Assembly: GCF_000739015.1 (NCBI RefSeq)
Contig: NZ_JPUG01000053.1
Location: forward strand, 124,001-188,000
Reading direction: 5' to 3'
Origin: Microvirga sp. BSC39
GTDB taxonomy: Bacteria > Pseudomonadota > Alphaproteobacteria > Rhizobiales > Beijerinckiaceae
Length of the DNA stretch: 64,000 nt
The position numbers were made by a program, and so were the translations under genes. Of this stretch, positions 8,411 through 17,227 are shown piece after piece; the first letter of the stretch is position 1, and the number at the start of each line of letters is the position of its first letter. The notes beneath the pieces are model-generated. The model did no database searches and was not told the DNA's origin. It saw only the letters and a program-made list of their open reading frames with translations.

Positions 8411-9286
8411 CTACTCGAATTTCTGGATGCGTTCGCCCAGCAATCCGCGGGGCCGCACGAGCAGCACGAGAGCCATCAGCAGGTACATCGAGGCTTCTCC
8501 CGCTGGGGGAAAGAAGTAGATGGTGAGGCCTCGGACAACGCCGACGAGGGCTGCCGCCGCAATCACGCCCCAGAAAGACCCCAGCCCGCCAATCACGACG
8601 ACGACGAAGGCGGCCGTGAGGATCTCCGCACCCATGGCCGGATGCACGCCCGAGATCGGCGCCAGCAGGACGCCAGCAAGGCCCGCGAGTCCGATGCCGA
8701 TGGCGGCAATGGCTGTCATGTAGGGCTGAAGCGAGATGCCTAGGGCTTCTACCATATCCGGGTTTTGCACTCCCGCCCGGACCACGCGGCCAAACGCCGT
8801 GCGGTAGACCAGGAACCAGGTTGCGGTAACGGCCGCGAGAGCCACGCCGAAAATGATGAGCCGGTAGCGGGGATAGATAAAGTCGCCGACGAAAACTTGC
8901 CCTCTGAGGGCCGGGGGGATCGAGAAGGGTAGGGGAGCGGCCCCGAAGATCATCCGCAGGCTCTGCTCAATGATCATAGCGAGGCCAAATGTGAGCAGAA
9001 GGCTGAGGATAGGGTCGGAGCGATAAAAGCGCCGGAAGAACAGGCGCTCGACGGTTACCCCCAGCAGCGCCACGAGGACCGGCGAAGCCACGAAGGCTCC
9101 CGCGAAGCCGATCCTGGGAGCTAGCGTCACGGCGAGGTAGGCGCCGACGGCATAGAAAGCGCCGTGGGCGAGATTTACGATCCCGCCCAAGGAGAAGATC
9201 AGGGAGAGCCCCAGGGCGATCAGGAGGTAATAGGCACCCACCAGAAGGCCGTTCAGCACCTGCTCGAGGATGAAGACGAACGCCAA
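8411..9286 (-). CDS. livH: LivH-type branched-chain amino acid ABC transporter permease
   Basis: A 291-residue inner-membrane permease, hydrophobic throughout, with the LivH signature GLSLIFSLGGIVNLAHGAFYAVGAYLA-like stretch and the EAA-like loop GVQNPDMVEALGIS. An open frame extends to 9379, but those extra residues are arginine-rich and unlike the family. TTG 9286 (LAFVFILEQVLNGLLVGAYY) gives the usual length and has AAGGGG upstream, so it is taken as start with moderate confidence. It ends four bases before the LivMGF fusion begins and lies 120 bases after the binding-protein gene, all in one operon. Confidence 0.88.
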   Translation of the reverse strand: MAFVFILEQVLNGLLVGAYYLLIALGLSLIFSLGGIVNLAHGAFYAVGAYLAVTLAPRIGFAGAFVASPVLVALLGVTVERLFFRRFYRSDPILSLLLTFGLAMIIEQSLRMIFGAAPLPFSIPPALRGQVFVGDFIYPRYRLIIFGVALAAVTATWFLVYRTAFGRVVRAGVQNPDMVEALGISLQPYMTAIAAIGIGLAGLAGVLLAPISGVHPAMGAEILTAAFVVVVIGGLGSFWGVIAAAALVGVVRGLTIYFFPPAGEASMYLLMALVLLVRPRGLLGERIQKFE

Positions 9287-9365
9287 GCGAAAACCCCTTT
9301 CCCGTCCCAAAAGACCCCTGCCGCGAGGGAGACTCAAGCAAGCGCAATGCCGTGCTCGCCAGACA

Positions 9366-9384
9366 GGGCGGTTTGCCACCGCCC
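9366..9384 (-). terminator. Intercistronic hairpin after the LIV binding-protein gene
   Basis: GGGCGGT (9366-9372) and ACCGCCC (9378-9384) form a perfect 7-bp stem with a 5-base loop. It lies 23 bases past the stop of the binding-protein gene and before livH. No T-run follows, so it more likely protects the 3' end of the abundant binding-protein message or attenuates read-through than fully terminates. Confidence 0.45.
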
Positions 9385-9407
9385 GGCCTGACCAGGCGTG
9401 AATCGTC

Positions 9408-10658
9408 TCAGGCCTGGATCTTGCACGTGCCGTCCTTAGGCGGGGCCAAGACCTCGAGGTCTTCGTTCGGGCCCGGGACGGAGCCTAGCGGCTCATAGAT
9501 GTCCCACTGGTTGGCCATCTTTCCGGGCTCCTTCGCCCGCACGGCGTACATCTGCTGTACCATCTGGTTGTCGTAGGGCCGGAAGTAGCCTTCCCGGTTC
9601 TTCAGGATGTCGAACTTCGCGCCCTTGCGCAGATGCTCGGCCAGCTTCTGCGGGTCGGGGGATTTCAGCTCGTCAAACGACTGAGCCACGATCTTAAGGG
9701 AGTTGTAGTCGCCCCAGCTCTGGTTCTCGGGTGGCTTGCCGTATTTCTTGGTGAAGGCCTCGACGTATTTCCGGGACGAGGGTGTGTCGACCATATGGTG
9801 CCAGATCAGCGGCCAGATGCCGGAGAAATTGCCCTGACCGGCGCCCCAGGCAACGGCCGTATCGAATCCGAAGCCGGTGATCGGAAACTGGAGGCCGTAT
9901 TCCGCATATTGCTTGATGAAGTTCGTGATCTGGTTGCCTGCGAGGTTGGAAGCGACGACATCGGGCCGGGCCTGCCGGATCTTGAGCAGATAGGGGCTGA
10001 AATCGGTGGCGTCAGTGGGGACGAGCTCCTCGCCGATGAACTCTCCGCCGTTCTCCGACACGAACTTCTTGGCCACTTTGAACAGGTCATGCCCGAAGGC
10101 GTAGTCGGCGGTTAGGGAGTACCACTTCTTTCCCTTAATCAAGTTCTCGTTCTTCAGGTACGTGCCGACGGACCTGACCATCATCGAGTTCGCGGCCTCG
10201 ATGTGGAACATGAACGGATTGCAGCTTTCGCCGCGAAGCGCATCGGAATTAGCGCCGGTGTTGATGAAAACCGTCTTGGTCCGGTTGGCCACTTGACCGA
10301 TGGCCAGGGCTGAGGCGGACGAGATTTCGCCGATGATCATGGCGACCTTGTCGCGCTCAATCAAGCGCTCGGCCTTGGCCGATGCCGTCTGTGGGTTGAC
10401 CGAATCCTCCATCACGAGCTCGATCTTGCGACCCAGCACACCGCCGGCGGCGTTGATTTCCTCAGCGGCAAGCTGCACGCCCATCTGGGCGAACTCTCCG
10501 AGCGGTCCCAGGAAGCCCGTGATCGGCGTGAGGTGTCCGATCCGGATTACGTCGGATTGCGCCTTGACGATCGCGGGCATCCCGAGGCCTGCGAGCGCGG
10601 TGGCGCCGGCCGCTCCCTTCAGGAGCATACGACGAGTCAAGTCATCAGAGTGTGCCAT
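9408..10658 (-). CDS. livK: ABC transporter substrate-binding protein, LivK/amide type (Peripla_BP_6)
   Basis: A 416-residue periplasmic protein. The N-terminus has a twin-arginine-like signal (LTRRMLLKGAAGATALAG, ending near PAIVKAQ). The mature part starts IRIGHLTPITGFLGPLGEFAQMGVQLAAEEINAAGG, typical of the LivK/AmiC class-I binding fold. The open frame runs back to 11111, but that extension is antisense to the regulator gene. ATG 10658 follows GGGAGGAAGG and precedes the signal peptide. It is the first gene of the minus-strand operon and gives the importer its specificity, which could be an amino acid, amide or hydroxy acid matching the dehydrogenase/BKACE pair downstream. Confidence 0.9.
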   Translation of the reverse strand: MAHSDDLTRRMLLKGAAGATALAGLGMPAIVKAQSDVIRIGHLTPITGFLGPLGEFAQMGVQLAAEEINAAGGVLGRKIELVMEDSVNPQTASAKAERLIERDKVAMIIGEISSASALAIGQVANRTKTVFINTGANSDALRGESCNPFMFHIEAANSMMVRSVGTYLKNENLIKGKKWYSLTADYAFGHDLFKVAKKFVSENGGEFIGEELVPTDATDFSPYLLKIRQARPDVVASNLAGNQITNFIKQYAEYGLQFPITGFGFDTAVAWGAGQGNFSGIWPLIWHHMVDTPSSRKYVEAFTKKYGKPPENQSWGDYNSLKIVAQSFDELKSPDPQKLAEHLRKGAKFDILKNREGYFRPYDNQMVQQMYAVRAKEPGKMANQWDIYEPLGSVPGPNEDLEVLAPPKDGTCKIQA

Positions 10659-10704
10659 GGCCGTTTCCTTCCTCCCATGATGCTGTCGCATTACTTGCCG
10701 CGAT

Positions 10705-10716
10705 CTGTGATCACAG
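10705..10716. promoter_or_regulatory. Palindrome CTGTGATCACAG, probable GntR operator
   Basis: A perfect 12-base palindrome in the 73-base space between the divergent livK and gntR-type starts. Size, symmetry and position suit an operator of the adjacent FCD-class GntR regulator controlling both directions. Assignment to this regulator is inference. Confidence 0.55.
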
Positions 10717-10731
10717 TTAGACTGTCGGAAA

Positions 10732-11457
10732 ATGAGCAACTTGTCGAGCCCCCGCCCCACCAAGACGCCGTCGGCCATCGCCCAGATCGGCCGGCTGGAG
10801 CGCGTTACCCTGGGCGAACGCGTCCATACCGAACTACGTGAGCTGCTGATGAGCGGTGAGCTCGCCCCCGGGCAGAAGATGTCCCTGCGCAGCGTGGCCG
10901 AAACCCTCGGCGTCTCGATGATGCCGGTGCGGGAGGCAGTCTCGCGGCTTGTCGCTGACCAGTCCCTGGAGGTGCTGCCGAACCGTGCGGTGCGCGTCCC
11001 GCTGATGAACCTCGCACGCTTCCGGGAATTGACGACCGTGAGGCTCGCGGTCGAGGGCTTTGCGGCGGAGCAGGCGGCCAGGAGCCGCGCGGAATCCGAC
11101 CTCGCCGCCATGCGGCAGTTCGAAAAGGCGTTTCTTACCGAGGCCCGAAGCTCCGATCCTCATGCGGATCGGGCCGTGCGGGCCAACAAGGATCTCCACT
11201 TTGCCGTCTACCGGGCGACTGGCCTGCCCACGCTGGTGGGGATCATCGAGGGTCTTTGGCTGAAAATCGGACCAGTTCTGAATTTCGATCTCAAGGCCTC
11301 GCCCGAGCGGTTGCGAACGGGTGGCGCAGCCGGACATCACCGTCGTCTCGTCGCTGCAGTGAAGGACGGTGACGGAGCCGCCGCACGCAAGGCACTCATC
11401 GACGACATTGAAGGCGCGGCCAGTTTCATCGAGAGCACCGGACGTCTGCTGGACTAG
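10732..11457 (+). CDS. GntR family transcriptional regulator, FCD subfamily
   Basis: A 241-residue regulator. An N-terminal winged helix (residues 25-95) carries the GntR signature LRELLMSGELAPGQKMSLRSVAETLGVSMMPVREAVSRL; the C-terminal helical FCD effector domain starts near residue 100 (ARFRELTTVRLAVEGFAAEQA). FCD regulators usually bind small carboxylates, with metal ligands in the helical bundle, and repress neighbouring catabolic operons. It is divergent from the LIV importer operon with a perfect palindrome between, and upstream of the SDR and TRAP genes on its own strand. It most likely controls the LIV/BKACE operon. Confidence 0.9.
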   Translation: MSNLSSPRPTKTPSAIAQIGRLERVTLGERVHTELRELLMSGELAPGQKMSLRSVAETLGVSMMPVREAVSRLVADQSLEVLPNRAVRVPLMNLARFRELTTVRLAVEGFAAEQAARSRAESDLAAMRQFEKAFLTEARSSDPHADRAVRANKDLHFAVYRATGLPTLVGIIEGLWLKIGPVLNFDLKASPERLRTGGAAGHHRRLVAAVKDGDGAAARKALIDDIEGAASFIESTGRLLD

Positions 11458-11541
11458 GCCAGCGCCCAAGCTCTTGGGCATCACAAGACGAGCGGGCGCC
11501 GGGTGTAACGAGGAGCCGCTTCAGGGATGGAGACGACGAAG

Positions 11542-12318
11542 ATGGACCTCAACATCGCCGGGTTGCGTGTGTTGGTGACGGCTGGCGCTGCTGGCATCGG
11601 GCTTGAGATTGCCCGTACCTTCCACCGTGAGGGCGCGCGCGTGCATGTCTGCGACATGGACCGCGCCGCTCTCCAGGAGGCGACCACGACCGATTCTGAC
11701 CTGACCTCCTCCTATGGCGATGTGGCGAAACGAGCCGACGTCGCCCGAATTTTCGAGGAGGCTCTGGGAGTTCTCGGCGGGTTGGATGTACTCGTCAACA
11801 ATGCCGGGATCGCAGGACCGACGGCCCGGGTTGAGGAGATCAACCCGGAGGACTGGGATCGCTGCCTTGAGGTCTGCATCACCGGACAATTCAACTGCAC
11901 GCGTCTTGCAGTGCCTTACCTGAGGCAAAGCCAGAATGCCTCAATCGTAAATCTGTCCTCCGCCGCGGGTCGGTTTGGTTTCCCCCTGCGCTCCCCGTAC
12001 GCCGCTGCCAAGTGGGCCGTGATCGGCTTTACGAAGTCGCTCTCTCGCGAATTGGGCGAGGACGGCATCCGCGTGAACGCGATCCTGCCCGGGGTCGTCG
12101 CCGGCGACCGCCAGCGCCGGGTGCTTGAAGCCAAGGCCCAGCAGCTTGGTTTATCGTTCGATGAGATGCAGCGGCGAGCGCTCGCGAACACATCCTTGAA
12201 GGAATACGTGACGGCGCAGCAACTCGCCGATCAGATCGTCTTCCTGTGCTCGCCGCTCGGGCGCACGATCTCGGGTCAGGCCATTGCAGTCGACGGTGAT
12301 CTTCAAGCTCTTTTCTGA
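11542..12318 (+). CDS. SDR family oxidoreductase
   Basis: A 258-residue short-chain dehydrogenase. The cofactor motif is VTAGAAGIG, with Ala in the second place of the usual TGxxxGIG. The NNAG motif is present (VLVNNAGIAGP) and the catalytic Ser, Tyr and Lys lie in VNLSSAAG and SPYAAAKWA. The C-terminus ISGQAIAVDGDLQ is typical. ATG 11542 has GGAG nine bases upstream; an ATG at 11527 in the same frame is possible. It is followed 24 bases later by a beta-hydroxyacid dehydrogenase gene, so the two probably act in one route. The substrate is unknown. Confidence 0.88.
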   Translation: MDLNIAGLRVLVTAGAAGIGLEIARTFHREGARVHVCDMDRAALQEATTTDSDLTSSYGDVAKRADVARIFEEALGVLGGLDVLVNNAGIAGPTARVEEINPEDWDRCLEVCITGQFNCTRLAVPYLRQSQNASIVNLSSAAGRFGFPLRSPYAAAKWAVIGFTKSLSRELGEDGIRVNAILPGVVAGDRQRRVLEAKAQQLGLSFDEMQRRALANTSLKEYVTAQQLADQIVFLCSPLGRTISGQAIAVDGDLQALF

Positions 12319-12342
12319 CAGGAACCCTTAGGGAGTACGATC

Positions 12343-13233
12343 ATGACAAGTATAGGCTTCATCGGCATAGGACTCATGGGCCACGGCATGGCGAGGAACC
12401 TCATTGAAAAGGGGCACGCGCTTACTATCCTGGCCAATCGTAGCCGTGAGCGAGTGGACGACCTCATCGCTCGCGGAGCCACGGAGGCGAAAACCCCACG
12501 TGAGCTGGCGGCCGCTACCGAAATCGTCCTCACCTGCGTTCCCACTTCGGAGGATGTCGAAGGTATCGTCTATGGCGACGACGGCATGCTTGCCGGTGCG
12601 CGCGAAGGGTTCATTCACATCGATACCTCTACGGCCAACCCCGTGTCGACGCTCAAGATCGCTGCGGATTATCATGCCAGAGGCCTGCGTTTTGCCGATG
12701 CGCCGCTGGCGCGAACGCCGAAGGAGGCGCAAGAGGGGCGGCTCAACGTTATGGTCGGCGCCAACCCGGAACTGTTCGACGAGATCCTGCCTATTCTAAA
12801 GTGCTTCGCCGAGAACGTATTTCGGGTCGGGGAGTTGGGCGCGGGGCATAAGATCAAGCTCATCAACAACTTCATGGCGATGAGCCATGCGAGCGTTGTC
12901 GCAGAGGCAGTGGCGACCGCCCGCGCGACAGGAGTGGATCCGAAGGCCCTGTACGACCTGGTCTCCGCAGGCGGGGCGAACAGCGCGATGTTCCAGATGA
13001 TCATGCCCTACGTACTTGAGGGCGATGCAAGTCGGCTGCAGTTTGCCATCGCCAATGCTCGAAAGGATCTCAGCTACTTCATCGCCATGGCGAATGCTGC
13101 CAAGACGGTGGGGCTTGTGGGTCCCGCCGTCCTGCAGACTCTGACTCTGGCCTATGGACTGGGGCACGGCCATAAGCTGGTGCCGTATCTGACAGACGTA
13201 CTCACGCGGTTGGATGGCCGCACGCGGGGCTGA
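12343..13233 (+). CDS. NAD(P)-dependent beta-hydroxyacid dehydrogenase (3-hydroxyisobutyrate / tartronate semialdehyde reductase family)
   Basis: A 296-residue protein. The N-terminal motif is GFIGIGLMGHGMARNL, the substrate-binding stretch DAPLARTPKEAQEGRLNVMVG, and the catalytic Lys lies in GAGHKIKLINNFMAMSH. These define the HIBADH/GarR/LtnD family, which reduces tartronate semialdehyde or oxidises hydroxyisobutyrate, threonate and similar short acids. AGGGAG lies upstream of the ATG. It follows the SDR gene closely and precedes the TRAP genes by 270 bases. The exact substrate cannot be told. Confidence 0.88.
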   Translation: MTSIGFIGIGLMGHGMARNLIEKGHALTILANRSRERVDDLIARGATEAKTPRELAAATEIVLTCVPTSEDVEGIVYGDDGMLAGAREGFIHIDTSTANPVSTLKIAADYHARGLRFADAPLARTPKEAQEGRLNVMVGANPELFDEILPILKCFAENVFRVGELGAGHKIKLINNFMAMSHASVVAEAVATARATGVDPKALYDLVSAGGANSAMFQMIMPYVLEGDASRLQFAIANARKDLSYFIAMANAAKTVGLVGPAVLQTLTLAYGLGHGHKLVPYLTDVLTRLDGRTRG

Positions 13234-13503
13234 GCAGTCCGCCCGAATTGGAGGTATGCACTAGACACAACGCCAACTGATCTGGACTCTCCAGATCCTT
13301 CAAAAACCTTCTGCGAGCATCGTCAGAGGGAAGTGATGACTCATTGTGTATGATAGCCCGTCACAATGTAAATTCGAAGTACTCAATGAGGCTAACTTTG
13401 CGAAATGTGAAAGTTCATGCCGCGCCAGTATTGAAAAGTATTCTGTTGCCTTGCAGTATATTGACATGAGCTCCGCCAGAGGGCCATGAGGGAGGGAAGG
13501 AAT

Positions 13504-14493
13504 ATGAGAAAGATACTTACCGCGGGATTTCTCGGCGTAGGATTTGCTCTCAGCATTTCGGGCGCCTACGCACAGCCAGCCATCGAGCTACACGGCGCAT
13601 CCCAGTTCAACGACGATCATGCCTTCACGAAATCTCTGGCGAAATTCGGAGAGCTCCTCAAGTCCTGCTACGGCAAACCGCTCAACATCGTGCTCCATAA
13701 GAACAGCGAACTGGGATTGGAGAAGCAGTATTTCGAATACATGTCACAAGGGCGAGCGGTGGATTTCGCCGTTGTGTCGCCAGCGCATATGTCGACCTTT
13801 TCAAAGGCGGCTCCTTTCATCGACGCTCCATTCCTGTTCCGCGATCTGGATCACTGGAACGCAGTGTTGGACCAGGACCTTCTGAAACCCATCGCGGACG
13901 AGATCGGAAAACGAGCCGACGTGATGCTGGTGGGGTATGCCGGCGGAGGTATCCGAAATATCTTTGCGACGAAGCCGCTCGGGAACATGGAGGGGCTGAA
14001 GAACCTGAAAGTCCGCGTTCAGGGCGCTCCGATCTGGAGCCGTACATTTCAGGCCGTGGGCATGGCGCCAACCGTCATCGCCTATAACGAGGTCTATAAT
14101 GGCATTCAGAATGGCGTCATCGAAGCAGGCGAGAACGAGGCCGCGGGGGTCGAGCAGATGCGCTTCTTCGAGGTCGCACCGCAACTCGTGATGACGCAGC
14201 ACGCGATCACGATCCGTCCCATCGTGTTCTCAGGCAAGACCTTCCGCAAACTGCCGACCGAGTTGCAGGATTGCGTCGCGAAGGCGGGTAAGGAGGCTGG
14301 CGCTCACGGGCGTCAGATCGAGTCAAGCGAGGACACCGCAAAGCTCGAGGCGCTGGAAAGCGCGGGCAAGCTGAAACGTGTGCCGTTTGCTGACCGTGAT
14401 GCAATGAAGGCCGCAGTCGATCCGGTGCTTGCTGCCTACGCTAAGGAGATCGGTGCGGAGGAGATACTGGCCAAGATCAACGCCATCAAGTGA
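13504..14493 (+). CDS. dctP: TRAP transporter substrate-binding protein DctP
   Basis: A 329-residue periplasmic protein. A clear Sec signal peptide (MRKILTAGFLGVGFALSISGAYAQ) is cut near residue 23. The conserved TRAP region has VRVQGAPIWSRTFQAVGMAPTVIAYNEVYNGIQNGVIEAGENE, with the Arg that binds the ligand carboxylate. ATG 13504 is preferred over ATG 13486 because GGGAGGGAAGG lies between them. It starts the TRAP operon; the two membrane subunits follow. TRAP systems take up carboxylates or acid sugars using the Na+ gradient. The dehydrogenases on both sides suggest a hydroxy or sugar acid. Confidence 0.92.
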   Translation: MRKILTAGFLGVGFALSISGAYAQPAIELHGASQFNDDHAFTKSLAKFGELLKSCYGKPLNIVLHKNSELGLEKQYFEYMSQGRAVDFAVVSPAHMSTFSKAAPFIDAPFLFRDLDHWNAVLDQDLLKPIADEIGKRADVMLVGYAGGGIRNIFATKPLGNMEGLKNLKVRVQGAPIWSRTFQAVGMAPTVIAYNEVYNGIQNGVIEAGENEAAGVEQMRFFEVAPQLVMTQHAITIRPIVFSGKTFRKLPTELQDCVAKAGKEAGAHGRQIESSEDTAKLEALESAGKLKRVPFADRDAMKAAVDPVLAAYAKEIGAEEILAKINAIK

Positions 14494-14510
14494 GGCTGCA
14501 GGACGTCGCT

Positions 14511-14540
14511 GGGCTGCTGGCCGGACTTGTCCAGCAGCCC
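14511..14540 (+). terminator. Intercistronic hairpin after dctP
   Basis: GGGCTGCTGG (14511-14520) pairs perfectly with CCAGCAGCCC (14531-14540), a 10-bp GC-rich stem with a 10-base loop, 17 bases after the dctP stop. No T-run follows. It probably partially terminates or stabilises the message so that the binding protein is made in excess of the membrane subunits. Confidence 0.6.
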
Positions 14541-14576
14541 TCCCGTATCGACGGAGATTGAACCGGAGAGGCAGCC

Positions 14577-15089
14577 ATGACTGACGCGAGTTACGATCAG
14601 CCCGGTGTATGGCGCAAAGTATCTGCGCTTTATCATAGGTTCCTTTGCATCATTCTTGCCATTTCAATCCTGATCCTGATCGTCCCTGTCACTCTGCAGG
14701 TTTTCGCACGCTTTCTCCCCTTTCTGCCGCATTGGATCTGGACCGAGGAGATGGCTCGCCTGCTGTTCGTCTGGACCATCATGATCGGCGCCATCGTCGG
14801 AGTGCGCGAAAGCAAGCACTTCGAGGTCGACATGTGGCCATTGCTATCGGCAAAACCGAATGCGGCGCTGCGCCTGGTCGCCCGAGCAGGAATCAGCATC
14901 ATCGCCTTCGTGTTTCTCTGGATGGGTGTCGAGTTCACCGAGTTCGCCTGGTACAGGATATCCGAGCTGGCCGAGTTGCCGCTTTGGATCATTCATATCG
15001 CTTGGCCGATCGCCGGGTTAAGCTGGCTCCTGTTCCTAGGGGAGCAGGCCTACGATGACATCCGCATCCTCTCTGGGAAATCCGCATGA
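14577..15089 (+). CDS. dctQ: TRAP transporter small permease DctQ
   Basis: A 170-residue membrane protein with four hydrophobic segments and the DctQ signature WTEEMARLLFVWTIMIGAIVGVRESKHFEVD. Together with DctM it forms the Na+-driven membrane part. GGAGAGGC lies before the ATG. Its stop overlaps the DctM start (ATGA, 15086-15089). Confidence 0.92.
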   Translation: MTDASYDQPGVWRKVSALYHRFLCIILAISILILIVPVTLQVFARFLPFLPHWIWTEEMARLLFVWTIMIGAIVGVRESKHFEVDMWPLLSAKPNAALRLVARAGISIIAFVFLWMGVEFTEFAWYRISELAELPLWIIHIAWPIAGLSWLLFLGEQAYDDIRILSGKSA

Positions 15090-16405
15090 CCGGCTCCATC
15101 CTTTCCTCGGGGCAGGCTGCTACGATCCTGTTCGGCCTCTTCTTCCTCTGCTTGTTCCTGCGCGTGCCGGTCGCGTTCTCCCTTGCGCTCGCATGCTTGC
15201 CTATCCTTCTGATAGAGCCACGCCTGTCGGCGATGACGCTCCTCCAGGAGACCTTCAACGCCTATAACTCGTTTATTCTGCTCGCAGTGCCGTTCTTCCT
15301 CCTAACGGCGAACCTGATGAACGGCGGCGGCATCACGAAGCAGCTGCTGCGGCTCTCGCGGGCGATAGTCGGCCACTTTCCGGGTGGGCTTGCCCAGATC
15401 AATGTCGTCCTATCCTTCTTCTTCGCCGGCATCTCCGGCTCCTCCACTGCGGATGCAGCCAGTCAGTCAAAAATCTTCATTGATGCACAGCGCCAGGAGG
15501 GATACGACGACAGCTTCTCCGTTGCGATCACAGCCGTATCCTCAGTGCTGGCCGTCATTATCCCGCCGTCGATTCTCATGATCATCTGGGGCGGTGTTCT
15601 CACCACCTCCATCGGCGCGCTCTTCCTTGCGGGCGTCATTCCTGGCGCGCTGATCGCCTTTGCACAGATGGCGACCGTGCATGCCTATGCGAAGATGCGC
15701 GGTTATCCGACCTATCCGCGCGCCACCTGGCTGGAGTTTGGACGCGGCCTAGTGGTCTCTATCCCCGCGCTGATGACGCCGCTCATTATCATCGGCGGCA
15801 AGGTCTTCGGCTGGTTCACAGCCACGGAATCCGCATGCATCGCTGTCCTTTATGCGACATTCCTGAGTGTTCTCTACTACCGGCAGATGACATTTCGCGC
15901 CTTCTACGAAGCTCTTCTCGACACTGGTCGCTTCGCCTCGATTGCACTCTTCTGCGTTGGAACTGCCAGCGCCTTCGGATGGCTCCTCGCTTATTACAAA
16001 ATCCCGCAGGCGATCCTTGCGAACGTCTCGTCCTGGGATCTGAGCCAGATCGGCATGGGCTTCCTGGTTGCGGCGACCTTCCTCGTCGTCGGGTGCTTTC
16101 TTGATGCGATTCCAGCCATCATCATCGTGGGGACGATCCTTCAGCCGCTCACCCAATCGGTCGGTATGGATCCGGTGCAGTTTGCGATGATCGGGATTGT
16201 CTCGCTGGCTTTCGGCCTCATCACGCCACCCTATGGCCTCTGCCTGCTCATCGCGTGCTCGATCGCTGAGATGCGTCTCTACGACGTCCTGAAGGATGTT
16301 CTCATCATGTTGGTGCCAATGCTCCTGGTGCTCGTGTTGATCATCCTGTGGCCTGACCTTGTTCTTTTCCTTCCAAGCCTCATCTCACCAGAGTTCCTGC
16401 AATGA
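15086..16405 (+). CDS. dctM: TRAP transporter large permease DctM
   Basis: A 439-residue, strongly hydrophobic protein of the usual length, with typical motifs FFFAGISGSSTADAASQSKI and IPPSILMIIWGG and a C-terminal TPPYGLCLLIACSIA. It carries out the transport step of the TRAP system. It is coupled by 4-base overlaps to dctQ upstream and to the SDR gene downstream (ATGA at 16402-16405), so that SDR is made with the transporter and probably acts on its cargo. Confidence 0.93.
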   Translation: MTGSILSSGQAATILFGLFFLCLFLRVPVAFSLALACLPILLIEPRLSAMTLLQETFNAYNSFILLAVPFFLLTANLMNGGGITKQLLRLSRAIVGHFPGGLAQINVVLSFFFAGISGSSTADAASQSKIFIDAQRQEGYDDSFSVAITAVSSVLAVIIPPSILMIIWGGVLTTSIGALFLAGVIPGALIAFAQMATVHAYAKMRGYPTYPRATWLEFGRGLVVSIPALMTPLIIIGGKVFGWFTATESACIAVLYATFLSVLYYRQMTFRAFYEALLDTGRFASIALFCVGTASAFGWLLAYYKIPQAILANVSSWDLSQIGMGFLVAATFLVVGCFLDAIPAIIIVGTILQPLTQSVGMDPVQFAMIGIVSLAFGLITPPYGLCLLIACSIAEMRLYDVLKDVLIMLVPMLLVLVLIILWPDLVLFLPSLISPEFLQ

Positions 16406-17190
16406 CATCATCCGAGGTTTATCCCAGCATTCCAGACCTTGCTGGGAAGGTCGTCCTCATCAGCGGCGCGAGCACCGGCATCGGAGCGGCGGCAGCCATT
16501 GCGTTCGGGCGCAGCAAGGCACACGTGGCGATTCACTACAACGCGAGCGAGACCCCGGCACGGCAAGTCGCCGAAGAGGTTCAGGCCGCCGGCGGGGAGG
16601 CATTTCTGATCCAAGCCGATGTGACCGAGCCCGAGGCGGCCACACGGGTTGTGGCCGATACCGTTGAACACTTTGGCCGCCTGGATGTCCTCATCAACAA
16701 CGCCGGCGGCCTGGTTAAACGAACGCCGGTCCAGGATTATACGGACGAGTATGTCGATGCGGTGCTCGCGCTGAATGTCAATCAGGTCGTGCGCTTCGTG
16801 CGAGAGGGGGCATCCCATATGCGGGCGCAGCGCAGCGGCTCCATCATCAATGTCTCGTCGATTGCGGCCCGTCATGGCGGCGGACCAGGCTCGGTCATCT
16901 ACGCGGCGGCGAAAGGCTTCATCTCGGTAGCAACGCGGGGCTGGGCGAAGGAACTCGTCAAGGATGGCGTCCGCGTGAACGCGGTTTCTCCGGGCGTCAT
17001 CATGACCCCCTTCCATGAACGCTATTCGACTCCAGAGCAGTTGGCCGCAATGCAGGCCACCATTCCCATGGATCGACTCGGCACTGCGGAGGATTGCGTC
17101 GGCGCCTTCCTTTACCTCGCCTCGGACCGCCTCAGTGGGTATGTCACCGGCCAGATCATGGAGGTGAATGGCGGGCAGTACATGCCGTAG
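16402..17190 (+). CDS. SDR family oxidoreductase coupled to the TRAP operon
   Basis: A 262-residue short-chain dehydrogenase. The cofactor motif is ISGASTGIGAAAA, NNAG is present (VLINNAGGLVK), catalytic Ser is in NVSSIAARH and Tyr/Lys in VIYAAAKGF, and it ends SGYVTGQIMEVNGGQYMP. Translational coupling to dctM (ATGA overlap) ties it to the imported compound; it is likely the first oxidation or a reduction step. The substrate is unknown. Confidence 0.9.
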   Translation: MTSSEVYPSIPDLAGKVVLISGASTGIGAAAAIAFGRSKAHVAIHYNASETPARQVAEEVQAAGGEAFLIQADVTEPEAATRVVADTVEHFGRLDVLINNAGGLVKRTPVQDYTDEYVDAVLALNVNQVVRFVREGASHMRAQRSGSIINVSSIAARHGGGPGSVIYAAAKGFISVATRGWAKELVKDGVRVNAVSPGVIMTPFHERYSTPEQLAAMQATIPMDRLGTAEDCVGAFLYLASDRLSGYVTGQIMEVNGGQYMP

Positions 17191-17227
17191 ATGCGCCCCG
17201 CGAGGGGATAGGAGCAGGTGCTGACAG

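Noticed and set aside
10659..11111. N-terminal extension of the LIV binding-protein frame
   Set aside because: It runs antisense to the GntR gene and precedes a clear signal peptide and ribosome site at ATG 10658.
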